NCBI RefSeq assembly: GCF_016862375.1
Contig: NZ_BOMV01000005.1
Location: 1 to 64,000, forward strand
Reading direction: 5' to 3'
DNA from: Paractinoplanes rishiriensis
Lineage (GTDB): Bacteria; Actinomycetota; Actinomycetes; Mycobacteriales; Micromonosporaceae
Length of the DNA: 64,000 nt
Made by a program: the position numbers and the translations under genes. This document shows, piece after piece, positions 51,848 through 60,712 of the stretch. Numbering within the stretch: the stretch's first letter is position 1; each line of letters starts with the position of its first letter. Below the pieces are notes generated by a model. That model was not told the origin of the DNA and ran no database searches. It saw nothing but the letters and a program-made list of their open reading frames with translations.

Positions 51848-52387
51848 TTACGGCGATCGGCGCAGGCGGTACAGGACGTGCCGGCGCTCGGCCCAGTCGG
51901 CCGGCACCGTCGGGTGGTCGAAGTCGTCGGCCGGGTCGTGGGTCATGCCGAGCTTCTCCATCACCCGGCGCGAGGCCCGGTTCTGCACCGTCGTGAACGA
52001 GACCAGCTCCGGCAACGCGATCTCGTCGAACGCGTACCCGACCACTCGGCGCGCGCCTTCCGTCGCGTACCCCTGCCCCTGAAACCCCGCAGCGAGCCGC
52101 CACCCGATCTCCACCGCCGGCGCCACCGGCATGCTCGGGTTTGTCACCGGCTGAAGGCCGATGAACCCGGCGAACGCGCCGCCCGCGCGGACCTCGACGG
52201 CCCAGAGCCCCCAGCCGCGCTCCGCGATGCCGGCCTCGAGGCGGTCGGCCAGCCCGTCGCTCTCGGCGCTCGTCATCACGCGCGGGAAGTGCCGCATCAC
52301 GACGGGGTCGGCGTTCATGGCCGCGAACGGCTCGCGGTCGCCCGGTCGCCACTGACGCAGCAGCAGTCGTTCGGTCGCCAGGGTCAA
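51848..52387 (-). CDS. GNAT-family N-acetyltransferase (RimJ/RimL type)
   Basis: About 179 residues from a TTG at 52387, which has GGAGG seven bases upstream and begins right at the domain (LTLATERLLLRQWRPGD). Longer GTG-started forms are possible. The acetyl-CoA loop appears as AAGFQGQGYATEGARR, followed by FTTVQNRASRRVMEKLGM, the RimJ/RimL signature. Probably acetylates a protein N-terminus or small amine. No operon partner is evident. Confidence 0.85.
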   Translation of the reverse strand: MTLATERLLLRQWRPGDREPFAAMNADPVVMRHFPRVMTSAESDGLADRLEAGIAERGWGLWAVEVRAGGAFAGFIGLQPVTNPSMPVAPAVEIGWRLAAGFQGQGYATEGARRVVGYAFDEIALPELVSFTTVQNRASRRVMEKLGMTHDPADDFDHPTVPADWAERRHVLYRLRRSP

Positions 52388-52551
52388 CGGGGCCTCCAGG
52401 TGGCGAACTGGCCGATTTTGCACATTCGGAGCAGGGAGCCCCAACGACCTTGCTGTGAAGATCACCACTGGGCAGCGGTGCGCAGGAGCGCCAATGGCGT
52501 CGTCAGGTGGCATACGGAGCGCACCGGTCGGCGCGACATCGAGTGTTCATT

Positions 52552-52567
52552 ATTGACATAAGTCAAT
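52552..52567. promoter_or_regulatory. Inverted repeat upstream of the LPMO leader
   Basis: ATTGAC-ATAA-GTCAAT: perfect 6-bp arms, 4-base spacer, 129 bp before the LPMO ATG, with an embedded TTGACA that could be a -35 box. Candidate operator over the promoter. Confidence 0.55.
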
Positions 52568-52608
52568 TCAGCGGGGATGGTGGGCACATCTCGCCGGGTC
52601 ACGCGACG

Positions 52609-52644
52609 GCGGAGGCATAGGGCAGCCTCCGCGATTTCCCTATG
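52609..52644 (+). other. Structured leader of the LPMO mRNA: two mutually exclusive hairpins
   Basis: GCGGAGGC (52609-52616) pairs with GCCTCCGC (52625-52632) to give an 8-bp hairpin with loop ATAGGGCA. CATAGGG, inside that first stem and loop (52616-52622), is also perfectly complementary to CCCTATG (52638-52644), so the RNA can form either a second hairpin or a pseudoknot. The 308-bp gap upstream of the LPMO holds this and the 52552 repeat; no gene is seen in it. No known riboswitch class was recognised. Confidence 0.5.
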
Positions 52645-52695
52645 ACCCCCTTGCCTCGTCCACCGGGGCGTAAACCAGCGGAGAACTGAGCCCTC

Positions 52696-53808
52696 ATGAA
52701 CCTCAAGAAGCGTACTCGCCTGTTCGTTGGCGTCATGGCCAGCGCACTGGTGGCCACCTTTGCCGTGGTGGCCCTGCCGGCGTCGCCGGCCAGCGCCCAC
52801 GGCAATGTGCTGAATCCGGCCTCCCGCAACTACAGCTGTTGGTCCCGTTGGGGCGACAAGTTCCAGGACCCGACCATGCAGACCCTGGACCCGATGTGCT
52901 GGCAGGCCTGGCAGGCCGACCCCAGCGCGATGTGGAACTGGAACGGCCTGTTCCGCGAGGGTGTCGCCGGCAACCACCAGGGCGCCATTGCGGACGGTCA
53001 GCTGTGCAGCGGCGGGCGTACGTCGAGCGGCCGCTACAACGCTCTCGACACGGTGGGCAACTGGACCGCCACCAACCTGAACAACAGCTTCACCATGAAC
53101 ATCTTCGACCAGGCCTCGCACGGCGCGGACTACATCCGGGTGTACGTGTCGCGCCAGGGCTTCGACCCGACGACCACGGCTCTCAAGTGGTCGGACCTGT
53201 CGCAGGTCGCCGAGATCGGTGACACCCCCGCCTCCGAGTGGGACCCCGCCACCGGCGGTGTGCAGCTGAACATCCCGGTGTCGCTCTCGGGCCGCAGCGG
53301 CCGGGCCATCGTCTACACGATCTGGCAGGCCAGCCACCTGGACCAGTCGTACTACTGGTGCAGCGACGTGAACTTCGGCGGCACCACCAACCCGACCACG
53401 CCGCCCACCACGACGCCGACCACCACGCCGACCACGCCGCCCACCACCACGCCGACCACGCCGCCGACGACCCCGCCGACGACTGGGCCGACCAGCAACC
53501 CGCCGGCTTCCGGTGCCTGCTCCGCCACCTACACGCTGGCCAGCCAGTGGGGCGGCGGCTACCAGGGCAGCGTGACCGTGACCGCCGGCTCCTCGGCGAT
53601 CAAGGGCTGGACGGTGCGCCTGACCTACCCGAGCGCGCCGTCGATCCAGCAGACCTGGAACGCGACGTCCTCGATCAGCGGTAACACGCAAACCGCCACG
53701 AACGTGGGCTACAACGGTGCCCTCAACGCGGGCGGGACCACGACGTTCGGCTTCCTCGGTTCGGGTACCGCGGCGACACCGACCGTCACCTGCTCCGCGA
53801 CCGTCTGA
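52696..53808 (+). CDS. Secreted lytic polysaccharide monooxygenase AA10 with CBM2
   Basis: A 370-residue exported copper oxygenase that breaks crystalline cellulose or chitin chains. The signal peptide ends at SASA, leaving His35 as the mature N-terminus (HGNVLNP), the first ligand of the histidine brace; His142 in ASHGADY is the second. The AA10 domain runs to about residue 230, followed by a Thr/Pro linker with TTPTT repeats and a C-terminal CBM2 (about 272-370). The CBM2 and linker point to cellulose. Its leader carries unusual structure; the CebR box of this locus lies downstream, not upstream. Confidence 0.93.
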   Translation: MNLKKRTRLFVGVMASALVATFAVVALPASPASAHGNVLNPASRNYSCWSRWGDKFQDPTMQTLDPMCWQAWQADPSAMWNWNGLFREGVAGNHQGAIADGQLCSGGRTSSGRYNALDTVGNWTATNLNNSFTMNIFDQASHGADYIRVYVSRQGFDPTTTALKWSDLSQVAEIGDTPASEWDPATGGVQLNIPVSLSGRSGRAIVYTIWQASHLDQSYYWCSDVNFGGTTNPTTPPTTTPTTTPTTPPTTTPTTPPTTPPTTGPTSNPPASGACSATYTLASQWGGGYQGSVTVTAGSSAIKGWTVRLTYPSAPSIQQTWNATSSISGNTQTATNVGYNGALNAGGTTTFGFLGSGTAATPTVTCSATV

Positions 53809-53848
53809 CCCACCTCTTCTCAACGGACAGAGGCACGGTTACTCTGGT

Positions 53849-53862
53849 TGGGAGCGCTCCCA
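53849..53862. promoter_or_regulatory. Orphan CebR-type operator (TGGGAGCGCTCCCA)
   Basis: An exact second copy of the cellulase operator, 40 bp after the LPMO stop. A GAAGGGAGG ribosome-binding-like sequence follows at about 53880, but then only a terminator at 53954, with no gene in between. Confidence 0.8.
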
Positions 53863-53953
53863 TAATCGACCCCCAGCGAAGAAGGGAGGCGGCCTAGCAG
53901 CATTCCCCGCGTGACACCGGTTCCACGAGACACCAATCCGTCCACATGGACTG

Positions 53954-54000
53954 GAGCGGGGGTCGGGACGCCCTCCCCGGCCCCCGCTCAACCTTTCTTT
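53954..54000. terminator. Strong hairpin with T-rich tail, between LPMO region and PRPP synthetase
   Basis: A 14-bp stem (left arm GAGCGGGGGTCGGG, one G-T pair) with an 8-base loop at 53954-53989, followed on the plus strand by ACCTTTCTTT. It can also stop the convergent PRPP synthetase transcript. Confidence 0.85.
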
Positions 54001-54012
54001 CAACTTAAGCTT

Positions 54013-54951
54013 TCAGGCGAACAACGCGCTTACCGATTCGCCGTTGTGAATGCGGCGCATTGCCTCGGCAAGCGCCGGCGCTACCGACAGCACCGTGAGC
54101 TTTTCGGTGCGGTCGGCCATCGGGATCGGCACCGTATTGGTGCAGACGATCTCCTCGACGTCTTTCTCGTCGGACAGCCGGCGGATCGCGTCGTTCGAGA
54201 ACAGGCCGTGCGTACAGGCCACCCGGACACTGCGGGCATTGCGCTCGCGCAACCGGGCCAGCAGCTCGAAGACCGTGCTCCCCTTGGCGATCTCGTCGTC
54301 CAGGACGATCACGTCGCGGTCGGCGACGTCACCGATCACGGTGCTGATCACCACCTTGTCGTCGGCGAAGCGCTGCTTGGCCCCGGCCGCCACGTCGATG
54401 TCGAGCATCCGGGCGAACGCGGCCGCCTCCTTGGCGTTGCCCAGGTCGGGCGAGACCACCACGGCGTTGCTCAGGTCGTAGCGGCGGAAGTGGTTGGCCA
54501 GCTCGCGCAGCGCGTGCAGGTGGTCGACCGGGATGTTGAAGAAGCCGTGCACCTGCGGCGAGTGCAGGGTCAGGGCGAGCACCCGGTCGGCGCCCGCGGT
54601 GGTGAGCAGGTCGGCCACCAGCCGGCCGCCGATCGAGATGCGCGGGGCGTCCTTCTTGTCGCTACGGGCGTACGCGTAGTGCGGCAGCACCACGGTGATC
54701 CGCCCGGCCGACGCGCCGCGCGCCGCATTCAGCATGAACAGCAGCTCGACCAGGTTTTCCTGGGTGGGCGGGACCAGCGGCTGGATCAGGAAGACGTCCC
54801 GTTCCCGGCAGTTGCCCTGCAGCTGCACCTCGATGCAGTCGTTGGCGAACCGGGAGGTCTTGGTCGGCATCAGAGGCACGCCCAGATGCAGGCAGATCTC
54901 CGCTGCGAGCTCGGTGTGGGCAGATCCGGTGAAAACGGCGATGTCACGCAC
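54013..54951 (-). CDS. Ribose-phosphate diphosphokinase (PRPP synthetase), divergent paralogue
   Basis: A 312-residue phosphoribosyltransferase-fold enzyme: FTGSAHTELAAEICLHLGV start, YARSDKKDAPRISIGGRLVADLL, GFFNIPVDHLHA and VVSPDLGNAKEAA. The family makes PRPP from ribose-5-phosphate and ATP. The PRPP-binding loop, usually VDDxxDTGGT, reads LDDEIAKGST, and the flexible-loop KRRP is KQRF, so this is a divergent paralogue of the housekeeping enzyme and could have altered kinetics or regulation. Monocistronic, divergent from the ABC ATPase gene. Confidence 0.85.
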   Translation of the reverse strand: MRDIAVFTGSAHTELAAEICLHLGVPLMPTKTSRFANDCIEVQLQGNCRERDVFLIQPLVPPTQENLVELLFMLNAARGASAGRITVVLPHYAYARSDKKDAPRISIGGRLVADLLTTAGADRVLALTLHSPQVHGFFNIPVDHLHALRELANHFRRYDLSNAVVVSPDLGNAKEAAAFARMLDIDVAAGAKQRFADDKVVISTVIGDVADRDVIVLDDEIAKGSTVFELLARLRERNARSVRVACTHGLFSNDAIRRLSDEKDVEEIVCTNTVPIPMADRTEKLTVLSVAPALAEAMRRIHNGESVSALFA

Positions 54952-55015
54952 GGGACCACCCTAAGAGGCGGCCGCCGAACACTATCGGGCGACCATCTTC
55001 GTTACCGTGTGGCTC

Positions 55016-55858
55016 ATGAACGGACTTGCCGTAGCCTGCCGCCGGGTAGTCCACATCTACCGCGCCGAGGCGGGCGACGTGGTGGCGCTGGCCGGGGTCG
55101 ACCTGTCCATCGCGCCCGGCGAGACGCTCGCCCTGGTCGGCCCGTCCGGGTCCGGCAAGTCCACGCTGATCGCCTTGCTCGCCGGCCTGATGCGGCCGTC
55201 CGCCGGGCGGATCAACATCGGCACCTACGACATGGGCAAGCTGTCCGACGGCGAGATCTCCCGGCTGCGCGGCACCGAGATCGGCGTGGTGCTGCAGGGC
55301 GCGGGGCGCAACCTTCTGCCGTACGCCTCACTGCACCGCAACATCTGGCTCGCGCAACGGCGGGCCGCGCACACCCGGGGCATCAAGCTGGACGACCCGG
55401 ACCGCATCCTCGACCTGGTGGGCCTGCCCGGTCAGGGCCGGCAGCGGCTGGCCGACCTGACCCCCGGCGGGCGGCAGCGGGCCGCGCTGGCCGTCGGCAT
55501 CGCCACCGGACCGGGCCTGCTGCTGGTCGACGAGCCCACCAGCCGGCTCGACACGGCCGGCCGCGACGAGGTGCTGGCCGCCATGGAGACGGTGAACGCC
55601 GAGCGGCAGACCACCATCGTGGTGGTCACCCACGACAACGAGGTGGGCGCCCGGCTGGGCCGCGCCGTCACGATCCGGGACGGCCGGGTCGGCGCCGAGG
55701 GCCGCGACGGCCAGGACTTCGCGGTGGTGGCCGGCGACGGCACCGTGCAGTTGCCGCCCGAGGTGCTCGGCAGCTACCCGCCCGGCACGCTGTTCACGGT
55801 CCAGCACGTCGACGGCGAAGTCACCCTGGTGCCGGGCGGCACCGAGCACGCCGCCTGA
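55016..55858 (+). CDS. ABC transporter ATP-binding protein (MacB/LolD-like)
   Basis: A 280-residue ATPase. Walker A GPSGSGKST, Q-loop VVLQGAGRNLLP, signature TPGGRQRAAL in place of LSGGQ, Walker B LLLVDEPTSRLD and the switch His in VVTHDNEVG. The C-terminal 60 residues form an extra domain (DFAVVAGDGTVQLPPEVL...TLVPGGTEH) absent from usual ATPases. No permease lies next to it. Start ATG at 55016; a GTG three codons earlier is possible. Substrate unknown. Confidence 0.85.
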   Translation: MNGLAVACRRVVHIYRAEAGDVVALAGVDLSIAPGETLALVGPSGSGKSTLIALLAGLMRPSAGRINIGTYDMGKLSDGEISRLRGTEIGVVLQGAGRNLLPYASLHRNIWLAQRRAAHTRGIKLDDPDRILDLVGLPGQGRQRLADLTPGGRQRAALAVGIATGPGLLLVDEPTSRLDTAGRDEVLAAMETVNAERQTTIVVVTHDNEVGARLGRAVTIRDGRVGAEGRDGQDFAVVAGDGTVQLPPEVLGSYPPGTLFTVQHVDGEVTLVPGGTEHAA

Positions 55859-55859
55859 C

Positions 55860-56513
55860 TCAGGCGCGGGCCCAGGTCGCTTCGCCGTCGGCCAGGTGCA
55901 GCTCGCGGTCGCAGGCCGCGGCGGCCTCCGGGTCGTGGGTGGCGAACACGACCGCGGCACCCCGGTCGGCCTCGGCGCGCAGCAGTTCGATCACCCGCTG
56001 CCGGTTCGCCGCGTCCAGTTCGCTGGTGATCTCGTCGGCGAGCAGCACGTCGCCGCGCAGCGCCAGGCCGCGGGCGATCGCGGTGCGCTGCTGCTGGCCG
56101 CCGGACAGCTCCTCGATCAGCTGGTTGGCCTGGCCGGACAGGCCCAGCGGGTCGAGCGCCTCGGCGGTGCGGCGCCGGGCCTCGGCCGGGGTGCCGCCGG
56201 TGGCGATCACCGCGACCGAGATGTTCTCGGCCGCGGTCAGGATCGCGGCCAGCCCGTTGTCCTGCGGGATCAGCACCACGCTGAGGGCCACCGCGTGGTC
56301 CCGGTCGCGCAGCGGCTCGCCGTCCACCCGCACCTCGCCGCCGGCCGGGGGCAACAGCCCGGCCATGGCGCTGAGCAGCGTCGTCTTGCCGGCGCCCGAG
56401 GTGCCGGTGACGGCCAGCATCTCGCCGGGCCGGGCCGCCACGGTGACCCCGGTCAGCACCGGCGGGTCGCCGTTCCAGGCCAGGTCGGCGGCGTCCACCG
56501 TCAGCGTCTTCAC
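55860..56513 (-). CDS. ABC transporter ATP-binding protein
   Basis: A 217-residue ATPase. Walker A GTSGAGKTT, Q-loop LIPQDNGLA, canonical signature ELSGGQQQRTAIARGL, Walker B VLLADEITSELD and switch His in FATHDPEAAA. It is convergent with the other ATPase (one base between stop codons) and follows CorA by 10 bp in the same direction. No permease gene is nearby. The two ATPases may form a heterodimer serving a permease elsewhere. Confidence 0.85.
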   Translation of the reverse strand: MKTLTVDAADLAWNGDPPVLTGVTVAARPGEMLAVTGTSGAGKTTLLSAMAGLLPPAGGEVRVDGEPLRDRDHAVALSVVLIPQDNGLAAILTAAENISVAVIATGGTPAEARRRTAEALDPLGLSGQANQLIEELSGGQQQRTAIARGLALRGDVLLADEITSELDAANRQRVIELLRAEADRGAAVVFATHDPEAAAACDRELHLADGEATWARA

Positions 56514-56523
56514 CCGATCCTCC

Positions 56524-57513
56524 TCAGAGCCAGCGGCGGTGCTTCATGTAGAGATACAGACCGCCGGCCGTCACGACAATCAGCAGAACGCTCTGCACGT
56601 ACCCGGACCAATGATTGAAGCCGGGATAGGGCACGTTTTGGCCGAAATAGCCGGTGAGCAGCGTGGGCACCGCGATGATCGCGGCCCAGGCGGCCAGCTT
56701 GCGGGTGATGTCGTTGAGGACGTTGCTCTGCTCGGCGAGGTCGGCCTGCAGCAGGCCCTCGATCCGGTCCTGCAGGTGTTCGACCTGGTCGAACGCGTGC
56801 TGGGCGTGGTCCTCGACGTCCCGGTAGTACGGCGCCAGGTGCTCGTTGACCAGGCCGAGATCCTTGCGCATGGCCGCGGCCACCACCTCGGGCATCGGCG
56901 CCACCGCCCGGCGCAGCGCGGCCGTGGTCTTGCGCAGCTGGATGCCGCGCATCCGCATCGGGCGGGGTGCGCCGCCCTCCTCGAGCAGGGCGTCCTCGAC
57001 GCCGTCCATCGCCACGTCGATCTTCTGCGCCGCGGCCACATGCCCGTCCACGACCGCGTCCAGCAACCCGTACAGCAGGAACGCCACCCCGTCGCCCTGG
57101 CCGGCCAGGGCGGCGTCCGCGTCCCAGCGCTCCACGAAGTGGGCGGTGTCGGTGGCCGACTTGCGCACCGTGATCAGGGCCCGGTCGGTGACGAACGCGC
57201 TGATCTCGGCCTTGCCGAACGGATGCGTGGAGACGTCCACGGCGTACACGTTGAGGAAGAGGTGATCGGGATAGCGGTCGAGCTTGGGCCGCTCGTGGTC
57301 CTGGACGGCGTCCTCCAGGGCGAGCGGGTGCAGGCGGAACTCCTCGGCCACCGCGGCCAGGTCGTCCAGGTCCGGGTCGTACAGGTCGAGCCAGAGCACC
57401 GCCTCGGGGTGCTCGGCCAGCATCTGCCCCACCCGGTCGGCGCCGAAGTCCTCGGCGACGACCGTCCCGTTCTCGTAGAGGCGGGTGTGGGTGGGGCAGG
57501 CCGGCGCAGCCAT
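56524..57513 (-). CDS. corA: CorA-family divalent metal transporter
   Basis: A 329-residue CorA-like channel: large N-terminal cytoplasmic alpha/beta domain, long helix (AMRKDLGLVNEHLAPYYRDVEDHAQHAFDQVEHLQDRIEGLLQ region), then two C-terminal membrane helices. The pore signature, usually YGMN, reads YFGQN before VPYPG, so the Met is Gln. Mg2+ or Co2+ uptake is the default; ZntB-type relatives with altered motifs export or import Zn2+. It starts 2 bp after thrS ends, so it is co-transcribed with it. Confidence 0.88.
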   Translation of the reverse strand: MAAPACPTHTRLYENGTVVAEDFGADRVGQMLAEHPEAVLWLDLYDPDLDDLAAVAEEFRLHPLALEDAVQDHERPKLDRYPDHLFLNVYAVDVSTHPFGKAEISAFVTDRALITVRKSATDTAHFVERWDADAALAGQGDGVAFLLYGLLDAVVDGHVAAAQKIDVAMDGVEDALLEEGGAPRPMRMRGIQLRKTTAALRRAVAPMPEVVAAAMRKDLGLVNEHLAPYYRDVEDHAQHAFDQVEHLQDRIEGLLQADLAEQSNVLNDITRKLAAWAAIIAVPTLLTGYFGQNVPYPGFNHWSGYVQSVLLIVVTAGGLYLYMKHRRWL

Positions 57514-57515
57514 GG

Positions 57516-59495
57516 TCAGGCGGCCGACGGACCCGTGTTGATCCGGGAGCGCACCACCTCGGCCACGTGCGCGACCGCCTCGTCGAGCGGGACGCCGTTG
57601 CGCTGCGAGCCGTCCCGGTAGCGGAACGAGACCGTGCCCGCGCTCACGTCGTCGTCGCCGGCGATCGCCATGAACGGGATCTTCTGCTGCTGAGCGGTCC
57701 GGATCTTCTTCTGCATCCGGTCGTCCGAATAGTCCACCTCGGCCCGGATGCCCTCGCGGCGCAATCTCCCGACAAACTCGTCCAAATGGGAAGCGTGGTC
57801 GTCGCGGATCGGGATGCCCACCACCTGGACCGGCGCCAGCCAGGCCGGGAACGCGCCCGCGTAGTGCTCGACCAGCACGCCGAAGAACCGCTCGAGCGAG
57901 CCGAACTTCGCCGAGTGGATCATCACCGGCTCCTGGCGGGTGCCGTCGGCGGCCTGGTACTCGAGGCCGAACCGGGCCGGCTGGTTGAAGTCGTACTGGA
58001 TCGTCGACATCTGCCAGGTGCGGCCGATCGCGTCCTTGGCCTGCACCGAGATCTTCGGGCCGTAGAACGCCGCGCCGCCCGGGTCGAGCACCAGGTCGAG
58101 GCCGGACTCGCGGGCCACGTCCTCGAGCACCTTGGTGGCCACCGCCCACTGCTCATCCGTACCGATGAACTTGTCGCTCTTGGGATCTCTGGTGGACAAC
58201 TCCAGGTAGTAGTCGTCGAGGCCGAAGTCGCGCAGCAGCGACAGCACGAAGTCCAGCAGGTGCTTGATCTCGCCCGGGGCCTGCTCGGCGGTCACGTACG
58301 AGTGCGAGTCGTCCTGGGTCAGGCCCCGCACCCGGGTCAGGCCGTGCACCACGCCGGACTTCTCGTAGCGGTAGACCGAGCCGAACTCGAACAGCCGCAG
58401 CGGCAGCTCACGGTACGACCGTCCGCGCGACTTGAAGATCAAGTTGTGCATCGGGCAGTTCATGGCCTTGAGGTAGTAGTCGCTCCCCTCCATGTGCATC
58501 GGGGGGAACATCGTGTCCTTGTAGTACGGCAGGTGCCCGGAGGTGTGGAACAGCCCCTCCTTGGTGATGTGCGGCGTCCCGACGTACTGGAATCCCTCCT
58601 CGATGTGCCGCGCCCGGACGTAGTCCTCCATCTCGCGCTTGAGCACCCCACCCTTCGGGTGGAAGACCGCGAGACCCGAGCCGATCTCGTCCGGGAAGGA
58701 GAACAGGTCGAGCTCGGTGCCCAGCTTGCGGTGGTCGCGGCGCTCGGCCTCGGCCAACCGATGGAGGTACGCCTTGAGCTCGTCGCGCGACGGCCAGGCC
58801 GTCCCGTAGATGCGCTGCAGCTGGGGGTTCTTTTCGCTGCCGCGCCAGTAGGCGGCGGCCGACCGCATCAGCTTGAACGCCGGGATGAACCGGGTCGACG
58901 GCAGGTGCGGTCCGCGGCACAGGTCGCCCCAGACCCGCTTGCCCTCCCGGTCGAGGTTGTCGTAGTGGGTCAGCTCGCCGCCGCCCACCTCCATCACCTC
59001 GGCATCGTCGACGTCGCCCTTGATGTCGACCAGCTCGAGCTTGTACGGCTCCGACGCCAGCTCGACCTTGGCCTCGTCCAGCGAGGTGTACTCGCGGCGG
59101 CGGAAAGTCTGGCCGGACTTGACGATCTCCTGCATCCGCTTTTCGAGCTTGGCCAGGTCGTCCGGCTGGAACGGCTTGGGCACGTCGAAGTCGTAGTAGA
59201 AGCCGTTCTCGATGGGCGGTCCGATGCCCAGCTTGGCCTCGGGGAACACGTCCTGTACGGCCTGCGCCAGCACGTGCGCGGTGGAGTGGCGCAGCACGTT
59301 CAGCCCGTCCGGCTCGTCGACGGCGACCGGGGTCGCCTCGGTGTCCAGCTCGGGTCGCCAGTCCAGGTCGCGCAGCCGGCCGGCGGCGTCGCGCACCACC
59401 ACGACCGCCTTGGGACCCGAGGTGGGCAGGCCGGCGGCGGCTACCGCGTCGGCCGCCGTGGTCCCGGCCGGGACGACGAGAGTATCGGCGGACAC
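57516..59495 (-). CDS. thrS: Threonyl-tRNA synthetase
   Basis: A 659-residue class II synthetase: N-terminal TGS domain (about 1-65), editing domain with the zinc/His motif HSTAHVLAQ, the catalytic core with [10 protein letters not shown] and the [17 protein letters not shown] motif-2 segment, and a C-terminal anticodon-binding domain ([22 protein letters not shown]). The GTG at 59495 with AAGGAGAAGG upstream is the start. It charges tRNA-Thr and is first in an operon with corA. No T-box-like leader was recognised. Confidence 0.95.
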   Translation of the reverse strand: MSADTLVVPAGTTAADAVAAAGLPTSGPKAVVVVRDAAGRLRDLDWRPELDTEATPVAVDEPDGLNVLRHSTAHVLAQAVQDVFPEAKLGIGPPIENGFYYDFDVPKPFQPDDLAKLEKRMQEIVKSGQTFRRREYTSLDEAKVELASEPYKLELVDIKGDVDDAEVMEVGGGELTHYDNLDREGKRVWGDLCRGPHLPSTRFIPAFKLMRSAAAYWRGSEKNPQLQRIYGTAWPSRDELKAYLHRLAEAERRDHRKLGTELDLFSFPDEIGSGLAVFHPKGGVLKREMEDYVRARHIEEGFQYVGTPHITKEGLFHTSGHLPYYKDTMFPPMHMEGSDYYLKAMNCPMHNLIFKSRGRSYRELPLRLFEFGSVYRYEKSGVVHGLTRVRGLTQDDSHSYVTAEQAPGEIKHLLDFVLSLLRDFGLDDYYLELSTRDPKSDKFIGTDEQWAVATKVLEDVARESGLDLVLDPGGAAFYGPKISVQAKDAIGRTWQMSTIQYDFNQPARFGLEYQAADGTRQEPVMIHSAKFGSLERFFGVLVEHYAGAFPAWLAPVQVVGIPIRDDHASHLDEFVGRLRREGIRAEVDYSDDRMQKKIRTAQQQKIPFMAIAGDDDVSAGTVSFRYRDGSQRNGVPLDEAVAHVAEVVRSRINTGPSAA

Positions 59496-59748
59496 GGTCC
59501 TTCTCCTTCGGCAGAAATCGAACGCCCGGCGTTCCGGGCCGCTGACGATGCTATCGGGCGGAAAAATTCTCCGAAGAGCGAGCAACCTTTCCGGCTCCGG
59601 TGATCACTGAACGGTTGGCAACACACCCACGGTCGAGGGAATCCCTCCGCAGACTCCGCCCGGCCGGCCGGCTTTCCCACGGACCGGCCGGTCGGGCGGC
59701 CCCAACCTCGAACCATCGCGCCGTCCGTCCCGTACCCGAGAGCAGACC
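59496..59748. promoter_or_regulatory. Divergent promoter region of thrS and the CBM2 protein
   Basis: 253 bp without a gene. It contains a perfect 12-bp palindrome GACCGGCCGGTC (59682-59693), about 56 bp before the CBM2 gene. No CebR-type box is present. Function of the palindrome unknown. Confidence 0.4.
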
Positions 59749-60177
59749 ATGAACAAGAAACGCCTGATCATCCCCGTCGCGGTGACAGTCGTGGGCGCGG
59801 CTACCGCGCTGGCCGGCATCGTGCGGGCGGACGCCGCGGAGGTGCCGGCCTGCACGGTCACGTACGCGGTGGGCAACCGGTGGAGCGACGGCTTCACCGG
59901 GAACGTCACGATCAGGAACACCGGGACTACGGCGGTGACCGGATGGACGCTCGGCTTCGACCTCGGCGCGGGACAGCGGCTGGCCGGCGGCTGGCACGGC
60001 CGCTGGGCGCAGTCCGGCCGTGCGGTGACGGTCACCGACATGGGCTGGAACGCCCGGATCACCGCGGGCGAGTCGGTCACGGTGGGCTTCAGCGGAACGT
60101 CGAAGGCCGGCGATCCGTCGCCGGCCGGTTTCCGGCTGAACGAAGCAGCGTGTGCTGTGTATCTTTCGAGCGGATAA
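59749..60177 (+). CDS. Secreted stand-alone CBM2 protein
   Basis: A 142-residue exported protein consisting of a signal peptide (1-29) and a single CBM2 module (CTVTYAVGNRWSDGFTGNVTI ... AACAVYLSSG) with the terminal Cys pair and the surface aromatic residues. No catalytic domain. It may coat cellulose, act as an adhesin or serve as a sensor ligand. The sigma-factor gene follows after 19 bp, so the three genes 59749-61427 may form one unit. Confidence 0.88.
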   Translation: MNKKRLIIPVAVTVVGAATALAGIVRADAAEVPACTVTYAVGNRWSDGFTGNVTIRNTGTTAVTGWTLGFDLGAGQRLAGGWHGRWAQSGRAVTVTDMGWNARITAGESVTVGFSGTSKAGDPSPAGFRLNEAACAVYLSSG

Positions 60178-60196
60178 CGGGACGGGGAAGGACGGC

Positions 60197-60712
60197 GTGA
60201 GCGAGACCGAACGCGCCTTCCAGCGCTTCTTCGAGGAGAGCCACTCCGATCTGGCGCGGCTCGCCTACCTGCTGACCGGCGAGACCGGCGTGGCCGACGA
60301 CCTGGCCGCGGACGCCTTCGTCGAGGTCTGGCGGCACTGGCACCGGGTGACCGCGGCGGACAGCCCGCTCGCCTACGCCCGGGGCATCGTGGCCAACCTG
60401 GCCCGTCAGTGGATCAAGAAACAGACGAGGGAACGCCTCGGCCTGCGCGGCCTGGGCCTGCTGCGGCGCCCGGCCGGCGAGCCGGACACCAACGCGGTGC
60501 TGGACGTGCGGGCGGCGCTGCGGCTGCTGCCCCAGCGCCGGCGCGAGTGCGTGGTGCTGCGGTACGCGTTCGACGTGCCGGAACGCGAGGTGGCCGAGAT
60601 CCTCGGCATCTCGGTGGGCGCCGTGAAGAGCCAGACCTCGCGCGGCGCCGCCCAGTTGAGTACATACCTGAAGGACCTGTCGGTAGGAGGTGCCCGTGCG
60701 ACCGCAGGATGA
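60197..60712 (+). CDS. ECF sigma factor (SigE-family, sigma-70)
   Basis: A 171-residue ECF sigma factor from GTG. Region 2 (about 10-80): FEESHSDLARLAYLLTGETGVADDLAADAFVEVWRHW; region 4 (about 105-160): LRLLPQRRRECVVLRYAFDVPEREVAEILGISVGAVKS. It redirects RNA polymerase to its own regulon. The following membrane protein starts inside its 3' end, the usual arrangement of sigma factor and anti-sigma factor. Confidence 0.92.
   Translation: MSETERAFQRFFEESHSDLARLAYLLTGETGVADDLAADAFVEVWRHWHRVTAADSPLAYARGIVANLARQWIKKQTRERLGLRGLGLLRRPAGEPDTNAVLDVRAALRLLPQRRRECVVLRYAFDVPEREVAEILGISVGAVKSQTSRGAAQLSTYLKDLSVGGARATAG

Noticed and set aside
53911..57621. A 1236-codon open frame on the plus strand
   Set aside because: It runs antisense across the PRPP synthetase, both ABC ATPases and CorA, has low-complexity composition and no recognisable motif. 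It exists only because GC-rich DNA has few stops.
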